Of a DNA stretch of 64,000 nucleotides, positions 1 through 10,227 are shown piece after piece. The first letter of the stretch is position 1; each line of letters starts with the position of its first letter. The translations under genes were made by a program, and so were the position numbers. Source of the DNA: an uncultured Ulvibacter sp. (GTDB taxonomy: Bacteria; Bacteroidota; Bacteroidia; Flavobacteriales; Flavobacteriaceae); the NCBI GenBank assembly GCA_938083445.1, contig CALKCP010000007.1, positions 35,833 through 99,832 of the forward strand, in the 5' to 3' direction. A model generated the notes under the pieces. The model ran no database searches and had not been told where the DNA came from. It saw only the letters and a list, made by a program, of their open reading frames with translations.

Positions 1-1668
1 ATCGCTGACGGCGAAAAACGTTTGTCTGAAATTGCAGTACCTGTTGTTTTGGATGACGAATTAATTGGCGTAATTGATGCTGAACATCTGGATGAAAATT
101 ATTTTACTCAAGAGCAGCTAGAGGTTTTATCCCAAATCTCTACGATTGTGAGTCTTTATTTAAAAAACTCTATTATTGACCTTGAGAAAACAATTCATCA
201 AGTTAAATTAGAAGAAACTCAGAGTAGGTTACAAATTATATTTGAAAGCTCCTCTGACGCGAAGGTCATTGAGTCTTTAGAGGGCCTCATAGATCAAGTG
301 AGTCATGCTTTTGTAAACCTATTTAATATACCTGTAGAAAACATCTCAGACATTGTTGGCTTAAAATGCGCTGAAGCTCGCGAGATGCTAAAACAGTTTT
401 TTGTAGAAGAGAGCTCATTTTCTTCTAGAATACAAGAGATTGTAGACAAAGGAGATGTTGTTTTAGATGAAATTTTAGAATTAAAAGATGGAAGAAAACT
501 TTCACGAGATTATAATCCCATAAAAAAGAATGGGGAGCCAATAGCACATATTTGGACATATAAAGATGTCACATTAATTCTAAATTATGATAAAAGTTTA
601 AAATTTCAAAATAAAAAATACAAACGGATTATTGAGAACATGAACATGGGCCTAATGGAGGTTGACAATAATGATGTGATATTAAATGTAAACAATGCTT
701 TCGTTAACATGTGTGGTTTTAAAGAGGAAGAGCTACTTGGACATAGGGCAGAAGATATTCTATTCGGAGAAGATGATCAAAATCCAATGAAGGATGTGTT
801 TGAAACAAGAAGAAAAAGGGCTAAGCTTTATGAAGTGGAAATTATTAATAAAAATAAAGAGGCACGTTATTGGATGAATAGTAGTACTCCCAATAATGAT
901 ATAACTGGAAAGGTTATTGGCAATATAGGGATTCATTTGGATGTCACAGCAATGCGAAACCTAACCTCTAAAGCTGAAGAATTAAATGTCGATTTGTTTG
1001 CCAGTAACGAAGAATTGGCCCATTATGCACACATTGTTTCTCATGAGCTTAAAACACCTTTGAGAACTATCTCAATATGCGTTAATTGGCTGCTTGAGGA
1101 CCTCGAGGACCATTTAACCAAAGATACACGAGCGTATATTGAATCTATTGAAGAGTCCATAAAAGACATGGATAAACAAATTACAAGTACATTGCAGTTT
1201 TCTGAAATAAGAACTTCCAACATTAAAGAAGGGCCATTTGTGCTTCAGGATACTGTTGATACAATTATTAGTAATATAAATAAAGAGGCAGATGATGGCT
1301 TTAAAATCATAATTAATACCCCCTTGCCAAACATAAATATTAATCAAATAAAAGCCAAACAAATATTTGAAAATCTACTTGAAAACGCCTATAAATATAG
1401 AGATTTGGATAAAAAATGTGTTGTGCAAATTGATTGGAAAGAGGACAATAAGTTTTTTGTGTTTTCTATAAAAGATAACGGAATAGGTATCGAAGACAAG
1501 CACAAAGATCTTGTTTTTGAGGCTTACAAGAAATTAAATAATCGCGCCGACTCCAGTGGTCTCGGATTGTTCATTGTTAAAAAGATAATTACGTTTGCGG
1601 GAGGTGACATTTGGGTTGAATCAAAAGTAGGAGTCGGAACAACTTTTAATTTCACCATTTTAAAATAA
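1..1668 (+). CDS. Sensor histidine kinase (GAF-PAS-PAS-HisKA-HATPase), 5' end cut by window
   Basis: The reading frame is open from base 1, so the N-terminus lies outside the window; the TTG at 22 is probably internal. The visible part opens with the end of a GAF-like domain, followed by two PAS-like segments (about residues 75-180 and 205-320, counted from base 22). Next come a HisKA domain with the H-box HELKTPLRTI and a HATPase_c domain with NLLENAYKYRD, DNGIGIED and SGLGLFIVKK. No membrane segment or receiver domain is visible, so this is probably a cytoplasmic sensor that autophosphorylates on His and passes phosphate to an unlinked response regulator. The ligand is unknown. A terminator hairpin follows at 1761. 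Confidence 0.9.
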   Translation: MADGEKRLSEIAVPVVLDDELIGVIDAEHLDENYFTQEQLEVLSQISTIVSLYLKNSIIDLEKTIHQVKLEETQSRLQIIFESSSDAKVIESLEGLIDQVSHAFVNLFNIPVENISDIVGLKCAEAREMLKQFFVEESSFSSRIQEIVDKGDVVLDEILELKDGRKLSRDYNPIKKNGEPIAHIWTYKDVTLILNYDKSLKFQNKKYKRIIENMNMGLMEVDNNDVILNVNNAFVNMCGFKEEELLGHRAEDILFGEDDQNPMKDVFETRRKRAKLYEVEIINKNKEARYWMNSSTPNNDITGKVIGNIGIHLDVTAMRNLTSKAEELNVDLFASNEELAHYAHIVSHELKTPLRTISICVNWLLEDLEDHLTKDTRAYIESIEESIKDMDKQITSTLQFSEIRTSNIKEGPFVLQDTVDTIISNINKEADDGFKIIINTPLPNININQIKAKQIFENLLENAYKYRDLDKKCVVQIDWKEDNKFFVFSIKDNGIGIEDKHKDLVFEAYKKLNNRADSSGLGLFIVKKIITFAGGDIWVESKVGVGTTFNFTILK

Positions 1669-1760
1669 TAATTCGGTCTTGCTTATTTTTTAGTTTTGCG
1701 TGTTGGTAGCCGTTCTAATTTATCTCACATACAGTAAAAAGACAAAAGTTCTACGTATAA

Positions 1761-1785
1761 AGAAAGGAGCCAATGGCTCCTTTCT
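1761..1785. terminator. Hairpin terminator between convergent genes
   Basis: Perfect 11-bp inverted repeat AGAAAGGAGCC / GGCTCCTTTCT with a 3-base loop. It lies between the end of the sensor kinase and the end of the convergent barrel gene, and could serve both. Confidence 0.7.
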
Positions 1786-1807
1786 AAATTTCATAAAAAC
1801 GTTTAGA

Positions 1808-2407
1808 TTATAGTCTGAATCCAACTCTCAACATTGCGTTAACGCCACCGTTTAATCCCCAAGCAGTGATGTCATCACCAGATGCTAAAGATAAACCGTA
1901 ACCCATTTCAAGACCAACATATACTTTTGGCATGATATAGTAGTCAGCTCCTAAGAACAAACCACCACCAATAGAAAATGCGCTAACACCTTCGACATCG
2001 GTTGTAGTTCCATCTCCGTTGTCAATTTCGCTATCACCAACACCTCCATAACCTAAAGAAGCTCCGTAACCCCAATAAGTTGATAAACGCTCAGCACCTG
2101 CAAAATGATTTTCAATACCATATCCTAATCCAACAGAATAAGCCATTGCATCACCATCTACACCTGTATCAGAAACATCAAGAGATGCAGACCAACGAAC
2201 AGCTTTTGTTGCAGATTTGAATTTTCTCATTGTAACTGTAGCTCCAGCATCATCAAACATTGCAGAACCATCTAGGTTCGGCATGAACTGAAATTCAAAA
2301 GCAGTGTCTCCTTCGGCAGGCTTATTAAAAGTTCCTGCATTAGTTGTAATTTGTGCTGAAGCAAAACTAAAACTTGCTAAAGCAATAACAAATAGTACTT
2401 TTTTCAT
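1808..2407 (-). CDS. Outer-membrane beta-barrel protein
   Basis: 199 residues with a clear signal peptide (MKKVLFVIALASFSFASAQ, cleavage after the Ala-Gln region). The mature part is rich in Gly and aromatic residues with alternating polar and apolar strands, and ends in a short strand closing in RVGFRL with an aromatic near the end, as in 8-stranded porin-family barrels of Bacteroidota. The C-terminal strands (GLNGGVNAMLRVGFRL) fit insertion into the outer membrane. The cargo or role cannot be told from sequence. It stands alone, with a TAACTTTG promoter-like box about 75 bp upstream of the start. Confidence 0.8.
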   Translation of the reverse strand: MKKVLFVIALASFSFASAQITTNAGTFNKPAEGDTAFEFQFMPNLDGSAMFDDAGATVTMRKFKSATKAVRWSASLDVSDTGVDGDAMAYSVGLGYGIENHFAGAERLSTYWGYGASLGYGGVGDSEIDNGDGTTTDVEGVSAFSIGGGLFLGADYYIMPKVYVGLEMGYGLSLASGDDITAWGLNGGVNAMLRVGFRL

Positions 2408-2482
2408 AATTAATTATTTCATTTTTACCTACTCCAAAATTTTTATAGTTAGCTTTTCAGTTTGTTCCCAACTCTATTCTAC

Positions 2483-2490
2483 CAAAGTTA
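2483..2490 (-). promoter_or_regulatory. TAnnTTTG-type -7 box for the barrel gene
   Basis: Reads TAACTTTG on the minus strand, matching the Bacteroidota -7 consensus TAnnTTTG. I see no convincing -33 TTG, so this is a moderate call. Confidence 0.4.
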
Positions 2491-2564
2491 GAAGATAACT
2501 TTAGAGGTTTGAAGGAAAATAAATAGACATATTAACAATCAATTGTTAATAACTTTTAGAAAAA

Positions 2565-4415
2565 TTAAGAGCAATTATCTTCAACAAAATTTAGAAAAAC
2601 TTCTTTATGGAGTTTTAAATTCATGTTGGGAGAAAGTGCTACACGGACGATATAGTCTTTATCGCCTTCCTTAGTTGTTCCTTGAGTTGATGTTGCCGGG
2701 ATGGTCCAATAACATCCGTTTAACTGACCGTAACTCACACAGAACTTACTTTCATTGGGAATTTCGGTGATCATCTTGTGGATTAATTTCAAATTCAATG
2801 CTCTCTTATAGGTCTCTCTTTCTTCCTCTGTATTTCCTTTGGTTGGAAGATCTAGTGAGAACACAGATGGCGTAAATCCTATTACTGCAAGTGCTTCTGA
2901 AACAAAATTGATTTTTGCACTTGGCAAAGATTCCTTGATGAAGTTTACAAATTCACGTGTATTCTTATAGGCATCTGTAATTCTATGTTTCATAGAAGGC
3001 AACTGTTCTGCCAATAGTTCCATTTGAAGTGAGGTAGCTTCATTGTCACAAAGTTTTAGGTGCATTTCTATTTTCTCGAGCAATGATTCTGTCTTGCTAT
3101 TCCCTACAACATAACCAGCCGTACATTTTCCGCCACTTGGAAATTTTGATCCGCTAACATAGGATAGCGTCCTCACTGTTGAAAGTATTTCACCTTCACC
3201 CAAAAAGTGCACATTCGGGCAAAATGTTTGATCCAAAATAAAAACAGGATCGATAGCAGCTGCACCAGTTCGAGTTTTACGTGCTTTACATAACACCTCT
3301 TTTAATTGCAAAAGATCTGGAACCTCAACTCTTGGGTTTGTTGGAATTTCGGCAATTATATAAGGAATAGCATCTTCTTTCGCAATTTTATCTAAGATGA
3401 TATCAATACTTTGAACCATGTCGTTATCACCATCAACTGGTAAATCCACCACTTCCACATAATCAACACAGGCAGCAATTCGCCTTGCTTGGTCGTTTGT
3501 TCCACCATAACAATTTGGAGGAACAATAAATTTAATAGGCTTCTCTTGGTGATTTTCTAGTGCATGGTGTATGAGCCCCATCATAATGGCATACTGAATG
3601 GATAGACCGCTAGACGCAACTACGGCTTTTGTTTTAGCGCCTGTAATCTCTTTTATTGAATCTAAGACACGTGTCTTGTTTGTCTCGACATTATTTACCT
3701 TAGAGTCAATAGCAGTATTATCTATTAAAGTTCTTATGGCAGCAAGAGAGTTGACGGGTGTCATTGCGATGGTTTCTCTCCTTCTTAGGTGTTGAATTTC
3801 TGGGATATAACGTGCGTTTGATTCACCATGAACTAATAGAATACTGCCGAGGTTAGAATGAAGTCTAATAAAAAAGTCAATATTTGGGGAACCATTGAAA
3901 TTGCGAAAGTCCTCTTGCTGTGAAATAAAAATAGTGCTACCATTAAAGACCTGAACCTCTTCAATATCTTCTACTTTCTTTACATCAAATGCATAACCGT
4001 AGACACTTCTCAGGATACCTGCGTCAAAAAAGGCTGGCAATGTACCTTTAAAAAGAACTCGAGTTTCCCGATGATCTAATGCATTTTTTCGCAGAACAGC
4101 TAAAATAGGCGCCATCCTTGATGAAAAACTAATCACATTATTCGGTGCTATATTATTTAAGCGGGCAATTACCCACTCCAGGATGCAGGATAGTGGATGC
4201 CCCAATCGAATATAGTCGTATGCGGTTGGCAGTTCCTTGAGTGCCAATACTTCTGTATTATTATCATTAAATAAGGTTTCAAACTGCTCAATGAATTCGG
4301 TTTTGGCCAACGTTTCGTCATATATATCCAGTCTATGTGTTGTAAGGTTTAACCAGCCGGCGGGCATGTTTTCTATAACATCTTTTGTGTACTTAAGTAT
4401 TTTCTTGTCTTGCAT
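2565..4415 (-). CDS. Large Cys/Met-metabolism-type PLP-dependent enzyme
   Basis: 616 residues from the preferred start MQDKK; an in-frame ATG 30 bp further upstream is also possible. The C-terminal two thirds resemble the cystathionine gamma-synthase/lyase fold: a cofactor-binding stretch around VVASSGLSIQYAIM and a likely Schiff-base lysine in SGSKFPSGGK. About 200 extra N-terminal residues make it far longer than the usual 380-400-residue members. That length, plus the divergent motifs, means the substrate (cystathionine, homoserine ester or methionine) cannot be assigned. It is monocistronic, with no sulfur-metabolism neighbour on this side. Confidence 0.7.
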   Translation of the reverse strand: MQDKKILKYTKDVIENMPAGWLNLTTHRLDIYDETLAKTEFIEQFETLFNDNNTEVLALKELPTAYDYIRLGHPLSCILEWVIARLNNIAPNNVISFSSRMAPILAVLRKNALDHRETRVLFKGTLPAFFDAGILRSVYGYAFDVKKVEDIEEVQVFNGSTIFISQQEDFRNFNGSPNIDFFIRLHSNLGSILLVHGESNARYIPEIQHLRRRETIAMTPVNSLAAIRTLIDNTAIDSKVNNVETNKTRVLDSIKEITGAKTKAVVASSGLSIQYAIMMGLIHHALENHQEKPIKFIVPPNCYGGTNDQARRIAACVDYVEVVDLPVDGDNDMVQSIDIILDKIAKEDAIPYIIAEIPTNPRVEVPDLLQLKEVLCKARKTRTGAAAIDPVFILDQTFCPNVHFLGEGEILSTVRTLSYVSGSKFPSGGKCTAGYVVGNSKTESLLEKIEMHLKLCDNEATSLQMELLAEQLPSMKHRITDAYKNTREFVNFIKESLPSAKINFVSEALAVIGFTPSVFSLDLPTKGNTEEERETYKRALNLKLIHKMITEIPNESKFCVSYGQLNGCYWTIPATSTQGTTKEGDKDYIVRVALSPNMNLKLHKEVFLNFVEDNCS

Positions 4416-4704
4416 ACTATTTACTTTGATAAGGGTTGGCAACATACATTAATTAGATGTAGTATACCAATAAAATTAGATTTTTAGGCTCTCAAACAAA
4501 ACGATTCTCCAATAGTATTAAAAAAGGCACTCACAACACAGTACTTCGCATACAGAGTATACAGAAAAGTAGGTTTTTCTTTCTTATTAGTTTTTAAACA
4601 AGGGCACTATATACTCATCTTACTTTTTCTATAACTAGGAAAGCAAGCGGATTCATATTTTACTGCCATTGCTATTGAGATAACAGAATCATTATAAAAT
4701 TGAG

Positions 4705-7700
4705 TTATATTTTTTTATTCATTCGTGATTCCCGTTTATACCTTCTTCGTAATAATTTATTTTCTTTTACCATGAGTCTGTATTCACTCAGTAATTCTCT
4801 TTCTTTAAAATATTTTTTTCCTGACAAGTGAGGTTTGTATTTGATTGTCCCTTTTTTTCCGGTTTTAGCTTCAATATAAATCTTTTTACCAGATTCGGCA
4901 TATCCGATTTTTGTAGGTACCGTATTAGAATCTCTTCGTTTAAAATTAGACAAAGGTATTGCTGTCCACAAATTGGTTGGAACTTCTCCATAGCCCAAAT
5001 GGCCACTTATAAAAAAATCAAGTGCCGTAGATTGTATCTCCATAAGAGGTATTTCAACAGTGTTGTTGGATACGAAAAGAGTGTTTTTAATGGGGTCGAA
5101 CCGAATATTCTCAAGGCGTTTTTTCTTAAAAAGGACATTTCCAACCTTTAGAATTGGATCAAATGATTTGAGTTGCATATCCTGTAGATTAAACCCGATC
5201 GTTCCGTTTAATGATTCTGTTAGCAACCCTTTGTTGTCTATTAAATCTCCCTCTAACTGTGTCTTGACACTAATTTTTCCGTCAATTTTATCGGCTTCTT
5301 TTATGGATGGGATATTAAAATAATCAAATGAAATAAGCAGTTTTTCTAAATCGAGTTTATCTGTAGTAAAGCCTAGTGAAAATTCAGTCTTATAAGGATC
5401 CGTTATGTTTAAGTGCGCATCAAGCGTTACGTTCGCTTTGAAAAAGTCAAAAGCGGTATTTTCTAGATATAGCAGGTTTTCATTTTCAAAATAAAATCCA
5501 GTATTAAAATTATTTACAAGGAGTTTGTGAAATTTGAATTCATTAATTCGTATCGACAATTCTGGCTGATACTTATTATAAAAATCTTTGACAATAGCTT
5601 TTAAAGCTGGTTTGCTCGACCCACTCTTTTTTCTCTTCTCATTCTCCAAGTCTTTAAAAAGAACCATAAATTCGCTATAATGAAGCTTGTCCGAGAAGAT
5701 ATTGAGCTTAGAACTCATTCTTTTATTGTTTCCACTAATCTTTGGTGCAATAGAGGTAATGTTATCTAATTCTCCAGAGAGTTTTATCGAATCGCCCGAT
5801 GGGAGGTCAATAACCATTGATTTTAGAATTGCATCATTGTCTTCAACGGCTATTTCTAGGATGCTAAATGGGATGCGCGCCTTGCTTGGATTATGAATAA
5901 TAGTGCTATTCTCTATTTTAAAGTGCGCAGAGGAAGCACTCACTAATTCATTCGTTTTTTCAATATCACCTGAAATTTTCGCCGTGATTTCAATTTCTCC
6001 TCCTTCAAGTAAAAAGGTATTGTAGCTTAGTATTTTATTTAAGTGTTGCGGATCACCAAGCACCTTAAAATGAGCATCTAGATTTGTTCCTGCAGATTCG
6101 GAGATATCGAGCGTAGCGGAAAATGCAACCTTTGTTTTTTTATCGTAATTGAAACTACTTTCTTCTAGCACCAGGCTATTGACATTATCAAAATCTATAC
6201 GTGTCGAAAAATCATCAAGGACTATCAAATCTTTGTATTCAAATGTGTCTATAGTTACACCTATGGTTGGATTAAATTTTGAATATATACCGCGGAGGGT
6301 TTTTTTGATGCGACTATTGGCAGTGGTCTTTTTGGTAGTTTGTTCCTTTTTTATTTCTTGATTAAAGAAAGCGATAAAATCGGACCATTGTACCCTGCTA
6401 GAATGAACGTCAATGAAGGTATTCACCCCAGCCGTATTCGCAGAAGAGAGGAAGCCGCTAAAGTTTTCCAATTTTCCAGAAAAATTGAGCTTATCTGTGG
6501 TGCCTAAGCCAATCTCTAAATCGTTTAAAATAGCTGAATTGTTTTTGATTTGCACATCCAATAGATCAATTGGAAAGCTGAGGTCGTTGGGTTGATAGGT
6601 TAGATTGCTTTTTTCTAATCTTATGCTGCCATTTAAAGCATTTAAAAAGTAATCCATTTGAAGGATATCTCCATATACATTGCCCTGTAATTGAAAGTCG
6701 CCTCCTTTAAAAATATAGGTATCACTTTTAAAAATAGTATTGAATATTTCAGAGGTTCCTGTTATATCGATTTCTGCATCTAATAAAATTTGTTTAGGGT
6801 GCTCGAAGTCAAGGGACGCATTCAGGGTAACAGCTCCTTCATCAACTTCAAAAGTCGTGTTCTTGAGATGCACATTATTTTTGTCACTAAAGGCCAAGCC
6901 TGTAGAGAAGCTGTTTAATGTAAGGGAATCATATTCAAATTCCTTAATGGATATGGCAACGGTGGGGTCAAATTTCAGATATATTTTTTTTACCAAGTGG
7001 TGCAGCAAATCTTTGGGTCGCTTTAGGGTATGCTGCGGTTCTTTTTTAGTACTCTCCACATAGTTCATAAAATCTTCCCATTTTAATTTGTCAGATTTTA
7101 GATGGAAACTAGTGGATGCAGGATGTTCAGGGGCCTTTTTCAAAAGTGAGGAAAACCTAGAAACTTCGCCATAGATGCTAAGGTCATCAGAAGATACTAA
7201 GGGAAGCTTTAAAAGTTCTAACTTCGCACGGTCTTCTTTAATGGTAAGCTCAAGCTCTTTTACAGGAATAGAAAGTTGTTTTTCTAAGTCAAAAATATCG
7301 GTATCTGTAAGTTTTAAGGAGATCGTTGATCGCGATAGTAAATCGGCAGCAGACGTTGCATCACCTTCTAGATTGCCCATTAAATGAAAGCGCCCCTTCT
7401 TAAGTATTACACTTGGTTCCTTTATAAATGAAATCAAATCCTCTGGCGCACCATCGGCTTTAATGGTTCCCTTCACAAATGCTTTTTCTTCTGGGGTGCT
7501 AGTTAACAAAGCATTGCTTACTTCAAATGTAGTCTCTTTATAATTTCCCGTCAAACTGTTTAATAGGAGTTTCACATCTTTTTTGTCTTCAGTTTTAGCA
7601 CGCTCATCATCATATATTCTGTTAGTGAAACTCCCAGCGAATGATAAACTATCCAGATTAAAACGGTCATCAATTACAACAGAATTCTCAACACTTCTAA

Positions 7701-8646
7701 AATCTATTCGGACCAGAGGGTTAGAAAAACGAGCAAAATTACCCTGAATGGTTGTATGTGTTGAAAAAGCCTTGGCAATCTTAAATCTGTTAAGTTTTAT
7801 TTGAACGTGGTCGGATATAAGACCTAAGGTTGGAGCAAATGCTGTCTCGTTATTTACAATAGTAAATAGAAAATCATGTTTGGCTGTGTCAAAATCTGCT
7901 GTTAGTTTAAATATTTGGTCATTTATGGATACATCGAATGCCGGTATGTGAACTTTTTTGTGAACAAGGTCTATTTCAGGGTGCACGGTTCCGTGGATTT
8001 TTGAATCTTTGAGATAGCTCCCTTTTTGAAGATTAAACCCTAATTGTGAAACATGCGCATCCATATCCAAAGAAGCGGTTATTTTTTCTGGCCCCACAAG
8101 GACAGTTGATGCTAGTTGGTTTATTTTAAATTTAATTTTTTTGTGACCCGGAATGTTTTGTGTGTTAAAACTAAAATTTTTTATATCAATAGACATGTTA
8201 TAAGGCTCGAAGCTTTCAGAAAAGAAACTTTCTTCCATAAGTGAATCGCTTTTCACGGTTAAAGCTGCCAGGTCTTCTTCATAGATAATTGACTGATAAT
8301 CGAAATTTTCTATACGGAGAGATTTTACCTGAATTTTTTCTTTAAATAAACTCCTTATAGAAAGATTTAAATACAGGTTTTCGACTTCAAAACGCGTCGA
8401 TTTTTGTGCTGATGAATCTAAAACCACGACATTTTTTAAATAGAATGCGGGATTGGTAAAATTGCCCCAAACCCTGAGGGTTACATCATCAAAATGAATA
8501 CTTCCTTGATGGTTTTTGGAAATAGTATCTACAATTAAGTTGACAACTTCTTCCTTATGCCCTTTTACATAAAAATAGATAGTCCCTAGTATCATTCCTA
8601 AAAGTAGAAGTAAGGTAACACCAATTTTCCTTGTTTTTTTAAACAT
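4705..8646 (-). CDS. AsmA-like envelope protein with triplicated internal module
   Basis: 1313 residues. There is an N-terminal membrane anchor (residues 8-27, IGVTLLLLLGMILGTIYFYV), then a long beta-rich periplasmic part typical of AsmA/TamB-related proteins, which are thought to bridge the envelope and move or regulate lipids. The C-terminal AsmA-like region includes GKISVKTQLEGDL and IGFNLQDMQLKSFDP. A module of about 232 residues occurs three times, starting near residues 518 (SDKLKWEDFM), 749 (SSRVQWSDFI) and 985 (SDKLHYSEFM). Each is followed by a KF(D/N)P or KYQP segment and an I..FE/KF segment. The tail is very basic. Lipid-transport function is inferred from the family. Confidence 0.8.
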   Translation of the reverse strand: MFKKTRKIGVTLLLLLGMILGTIYFYVKGHKEEVVNLIVDTISKNHQGSIHFDDVTLRVWGNFTNPAFYLKNVVVLDSSAQKSTRFEVENLYLNLSIRSLFKEKIQVKSLRIENFDYQSIIYEEDLAALTVKSDSLMEESFFSESFEPYNMSIDIKNFSFNTQNIPGHKKIKFKINQLASTVLVGPEKITASLDMDAHVSQLGFNLQKGSYLKDSKIHGTVHPEIDLVHKKVHIPAFDVSINDQIFKLTADFDTAKHDFLFTIVNNETAFAPTLGLISDHVQIKLNRFKIAKAFSTHTTIQGNFARFSNPLVRIDFRSVENSVVIDDRFNLDSLSFAGSFTNRIYDDERAKTEDKKDVKLLLNSLTGNYKETTFEVSNALLTSTPEEKAFVKGTIKADGAPEDLISFIKEPSVILKKGRFHLMGNLEGDATSAADLLSRSTISLKLTDTDIFDLEKQLSIPVKELELTIKEDRAKLELLKLPLVSSDDLSIYGEVSRFSSLLKKAPEHPASTSFHLKSDKLKWEDFMNYVESTKKEPQHTLKRPKDLLHHLVKKIYLKFDPTVAISIKEFEYDSLTLNSFSTGLAFSDKNNVHLKNTTFEVDEGAVTLNASLDFEHPKQILLDAEIDITGTSEIFNTIFKSDTYIFKGGDFQLQGNVYGDILQMDYFLNALNGSIRLEKSNLTYQPNDLSFPIDLLDVQIKNNSAILNDLEIGLGTTDKLNFSGKLENFSGFLSSANTAGVNTFIDVHSSRVQWSDFIAFFNQEIKKEQTTKKTTANSRIKKTLRGIYSKFNPTIGVTIDTFEYKDLIVLDDFSTRIDFDNVNSLVLEESSFNYDKKTKVAFSATLDISESAGTNLDAHFKVLGDPQHLNKILSYNTFLLEGGEIEITAKISGDIEKTNELVSASSAHFKIENSTIIHNPSKARIPFSILEIAVEDNDAILKSMVIDLPSGDSIKLSGELDNITSIAPKISGNNKRMSSKLNIFSDKLHYSEFMVLFKDLENEKRKKSGSSKPALKAIVKDFYNKYQPELSIRINEFKFHKLLVNNFNTGFYFENENLLYLENTAFDFFKANVTLDAHLNITDPYKTEFSLGFTTDKLDLEKLLISFDYFNIPSIKEADKIDGKISVKTQLEGDLIDNKGLLTESLNGTIGFNLQDMQLKSFDPILKVGNVLFKKKRLENIRFDPIKNTLFVSNNTVEIPLMEIQSTALDFFISGHLGYGEVPTNLWTAIPLSNFKRRDSNTVPTKIGYAESGKKIYIEAKTGKKGTIKYKPHLSGKKYFKERELLSEYRLMVKENKLLRRRYKRESRMNKKI

Positions 8647-8813
8647 GAACTGTCTCTCTAATTATGTTCTGCGCTTTATCCAGGTATATTGTTTCTTCCT
8701 CACAGACGGTATGTTTTATTTAAGAACAATGCTGTCTCAGGCAAGCGTTTGGACCTATTAAATTTAAATAAATGTTTGGAGGCTTTTTTGACGCGCTCTA
8801 TCTTTCACATTTT

Positions 8814-9986
8814 TTACTCTTTCAGTCGGTTGTATTTTTTAAGTGTTTTTATAAGTAAATCATGAGGTAAAGCATATGCTTTATTGCTGTTAATTCCCTC
8901 CATCGTTTCCGCCGCTATCATTGCATTGATAATTGCTTCCTCAACTGCTTGCACAGTTGCTTCAAAAAGGGGTGTCATCTTATCATTCGGCATGCTGATT
9001 ACTGTTGCCGTTTCGTCACGGTTAAAAGCATTTTCATTCGCCGTTGAAAAGGCTAAGAAAATATCGCCAGAACCATTGCTTCCTCGTCCGCCAACAACGC
9101 CAATACCCAAAGGAATCCTTTGAGCAATTCTCTTTAATTGGTGTGGTAATAAGGGTGCATCGGTTGCCAAAACAACAATGATGGAGCCATCTCCTTCTTG
9201 CCGTCTTGATTTTGGCGGTGCATTAAATTTATAGTTCAAGGTATCTTTTAATTCAATACCAACAGGGACCCCCGCAATAGATAAGTTTTTTTTCGATCCA
9301 AAGTTCGATTGAACAAGTACGCCGATAGTATAGGTAGAATCCTTTATTTTGAGAACTCTTGAGGCAGTTCCTGTACCACCTTTAAAGCCCAAGCACATCA
9401 TTCCGGTTCCGCCACCGACATTTCCTTCAGCAATCTGTCCGCTTGACGAGTTTTTTATCGCTTCTAAGACATTTTCTTCTTTTACATGGAAACCATAAAT
9501 ATCGTTGAGGAAACCGTCATAGGTTTCTGCTACTACCGGATATGTGTACCACCAATCTTCTCCGCCATACCAATCTGTATCGACATACCATTTTAAAACA
9601 GCATCACGAACAACACCAACACTGTTCGTATTTGTAATCATAATGGGTGTTTCTAAAAACCCCGATTCAGTTACCCAGGTTGTGCCGGTCATTTCTCCGT
9701 TGCCATTTAAACTATACCAGTTGGCATAAACCGGACTAAATTTTTTGGCTTTCCCTCTTGGGAATATTGCAGTAACACCAGTTCTAACTGGGCCTTCGCC
9801 AACATTGTTTTCTCCTTCACCCTCGATTAATGTGCTGTAACCTACCTCAACGCCTTTCACATCTGTAATGGCATTGAATTTCCCTGTAGTGCCCGAAAAT
9901 GGCACACCTAAATCTCTTGCTCTTGGTTTTTGTCCATAGGCTTGGATGCAAAGGAGGATTGTAAAAACGATTGCTATTTTTTTCAT
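8814..9986 (-). CDS. Exported P1-family (DmpA-type) aminopeptidase
   Basis: 390 residues with a signal peptide (MKKIAIVFTILLCIQAYGQ). The body matches the DmpA/BapA N-terminal-nucleophile family, which splits itself into alpha and beta chains and releases N-terminal D- or L-residues, including beta-amino acids. The conserved GDGSIIVVLATDAPLLPHQL block places the likely self-cleavage at Gly267-Ser268, leaving a 123-residue beta chain, close to the family's usual size. Other family blocks are GPVRTGVTAI, GNVGGGTGMMCLGFKGG and SGDIFLAFSTAN. It is monocistronic. A role in scavenging peptides or modified amino acids is inferred. Confidence 0.85.
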   Translation of the reverse strand: MKKIAIVFTILLCIQAYGQKPRARDLGVPFSGTTGKFNAITDVKGVEVGYSTLIEGEGENNVGEGPVRTGVTAIFPRGKAKKFSPVYANWYSLNGNGEMTGTTWVTESGFLETPIMITNTNSVGVVRDAVLKWYVDTDWYGGEDWWYTYPVVAETYDGFLNDIYGFHVKEENVLEAIKNSSSGQIAEGNVGGGTGMMCLGFKGGTGTASRVLKIKDSTYTIGVLVQSNFGSKKNLSIAGVPVGIELKDTLNYKFNAPPKSRRQEGDGSIIVVLATDAPLLPHQLKRIAQRIPLGIGVVGGRGSNGSGDIFLAFSTANENAFNRDETATVISMPNDKMTPLFEATVQAVEEAIINAMIAAETMEGINSNKAYALPHDLLIKTLKKYNRLKE

Positions 9987-10227
9987 GCAGGATTTTTTTA
10001 TTGCGGTGCCACGATTTTTTCTTAAAGTTGTTCGAACAAATGAATCGATATATAGCTGCCTTTTTCCATTCTATGTCGAGCATCCAAATTACTATAATTT
10101 GTGCATTTACCACCCAAACCTTGTTGTAATTTTATCTTAATTACCACTAAAATGAATTATTTGACTATTGATTATTTTTTTCAACGGCTTAAATTGTATC
10201 TTGGGGTTTCATTCAAAACATAGTATT

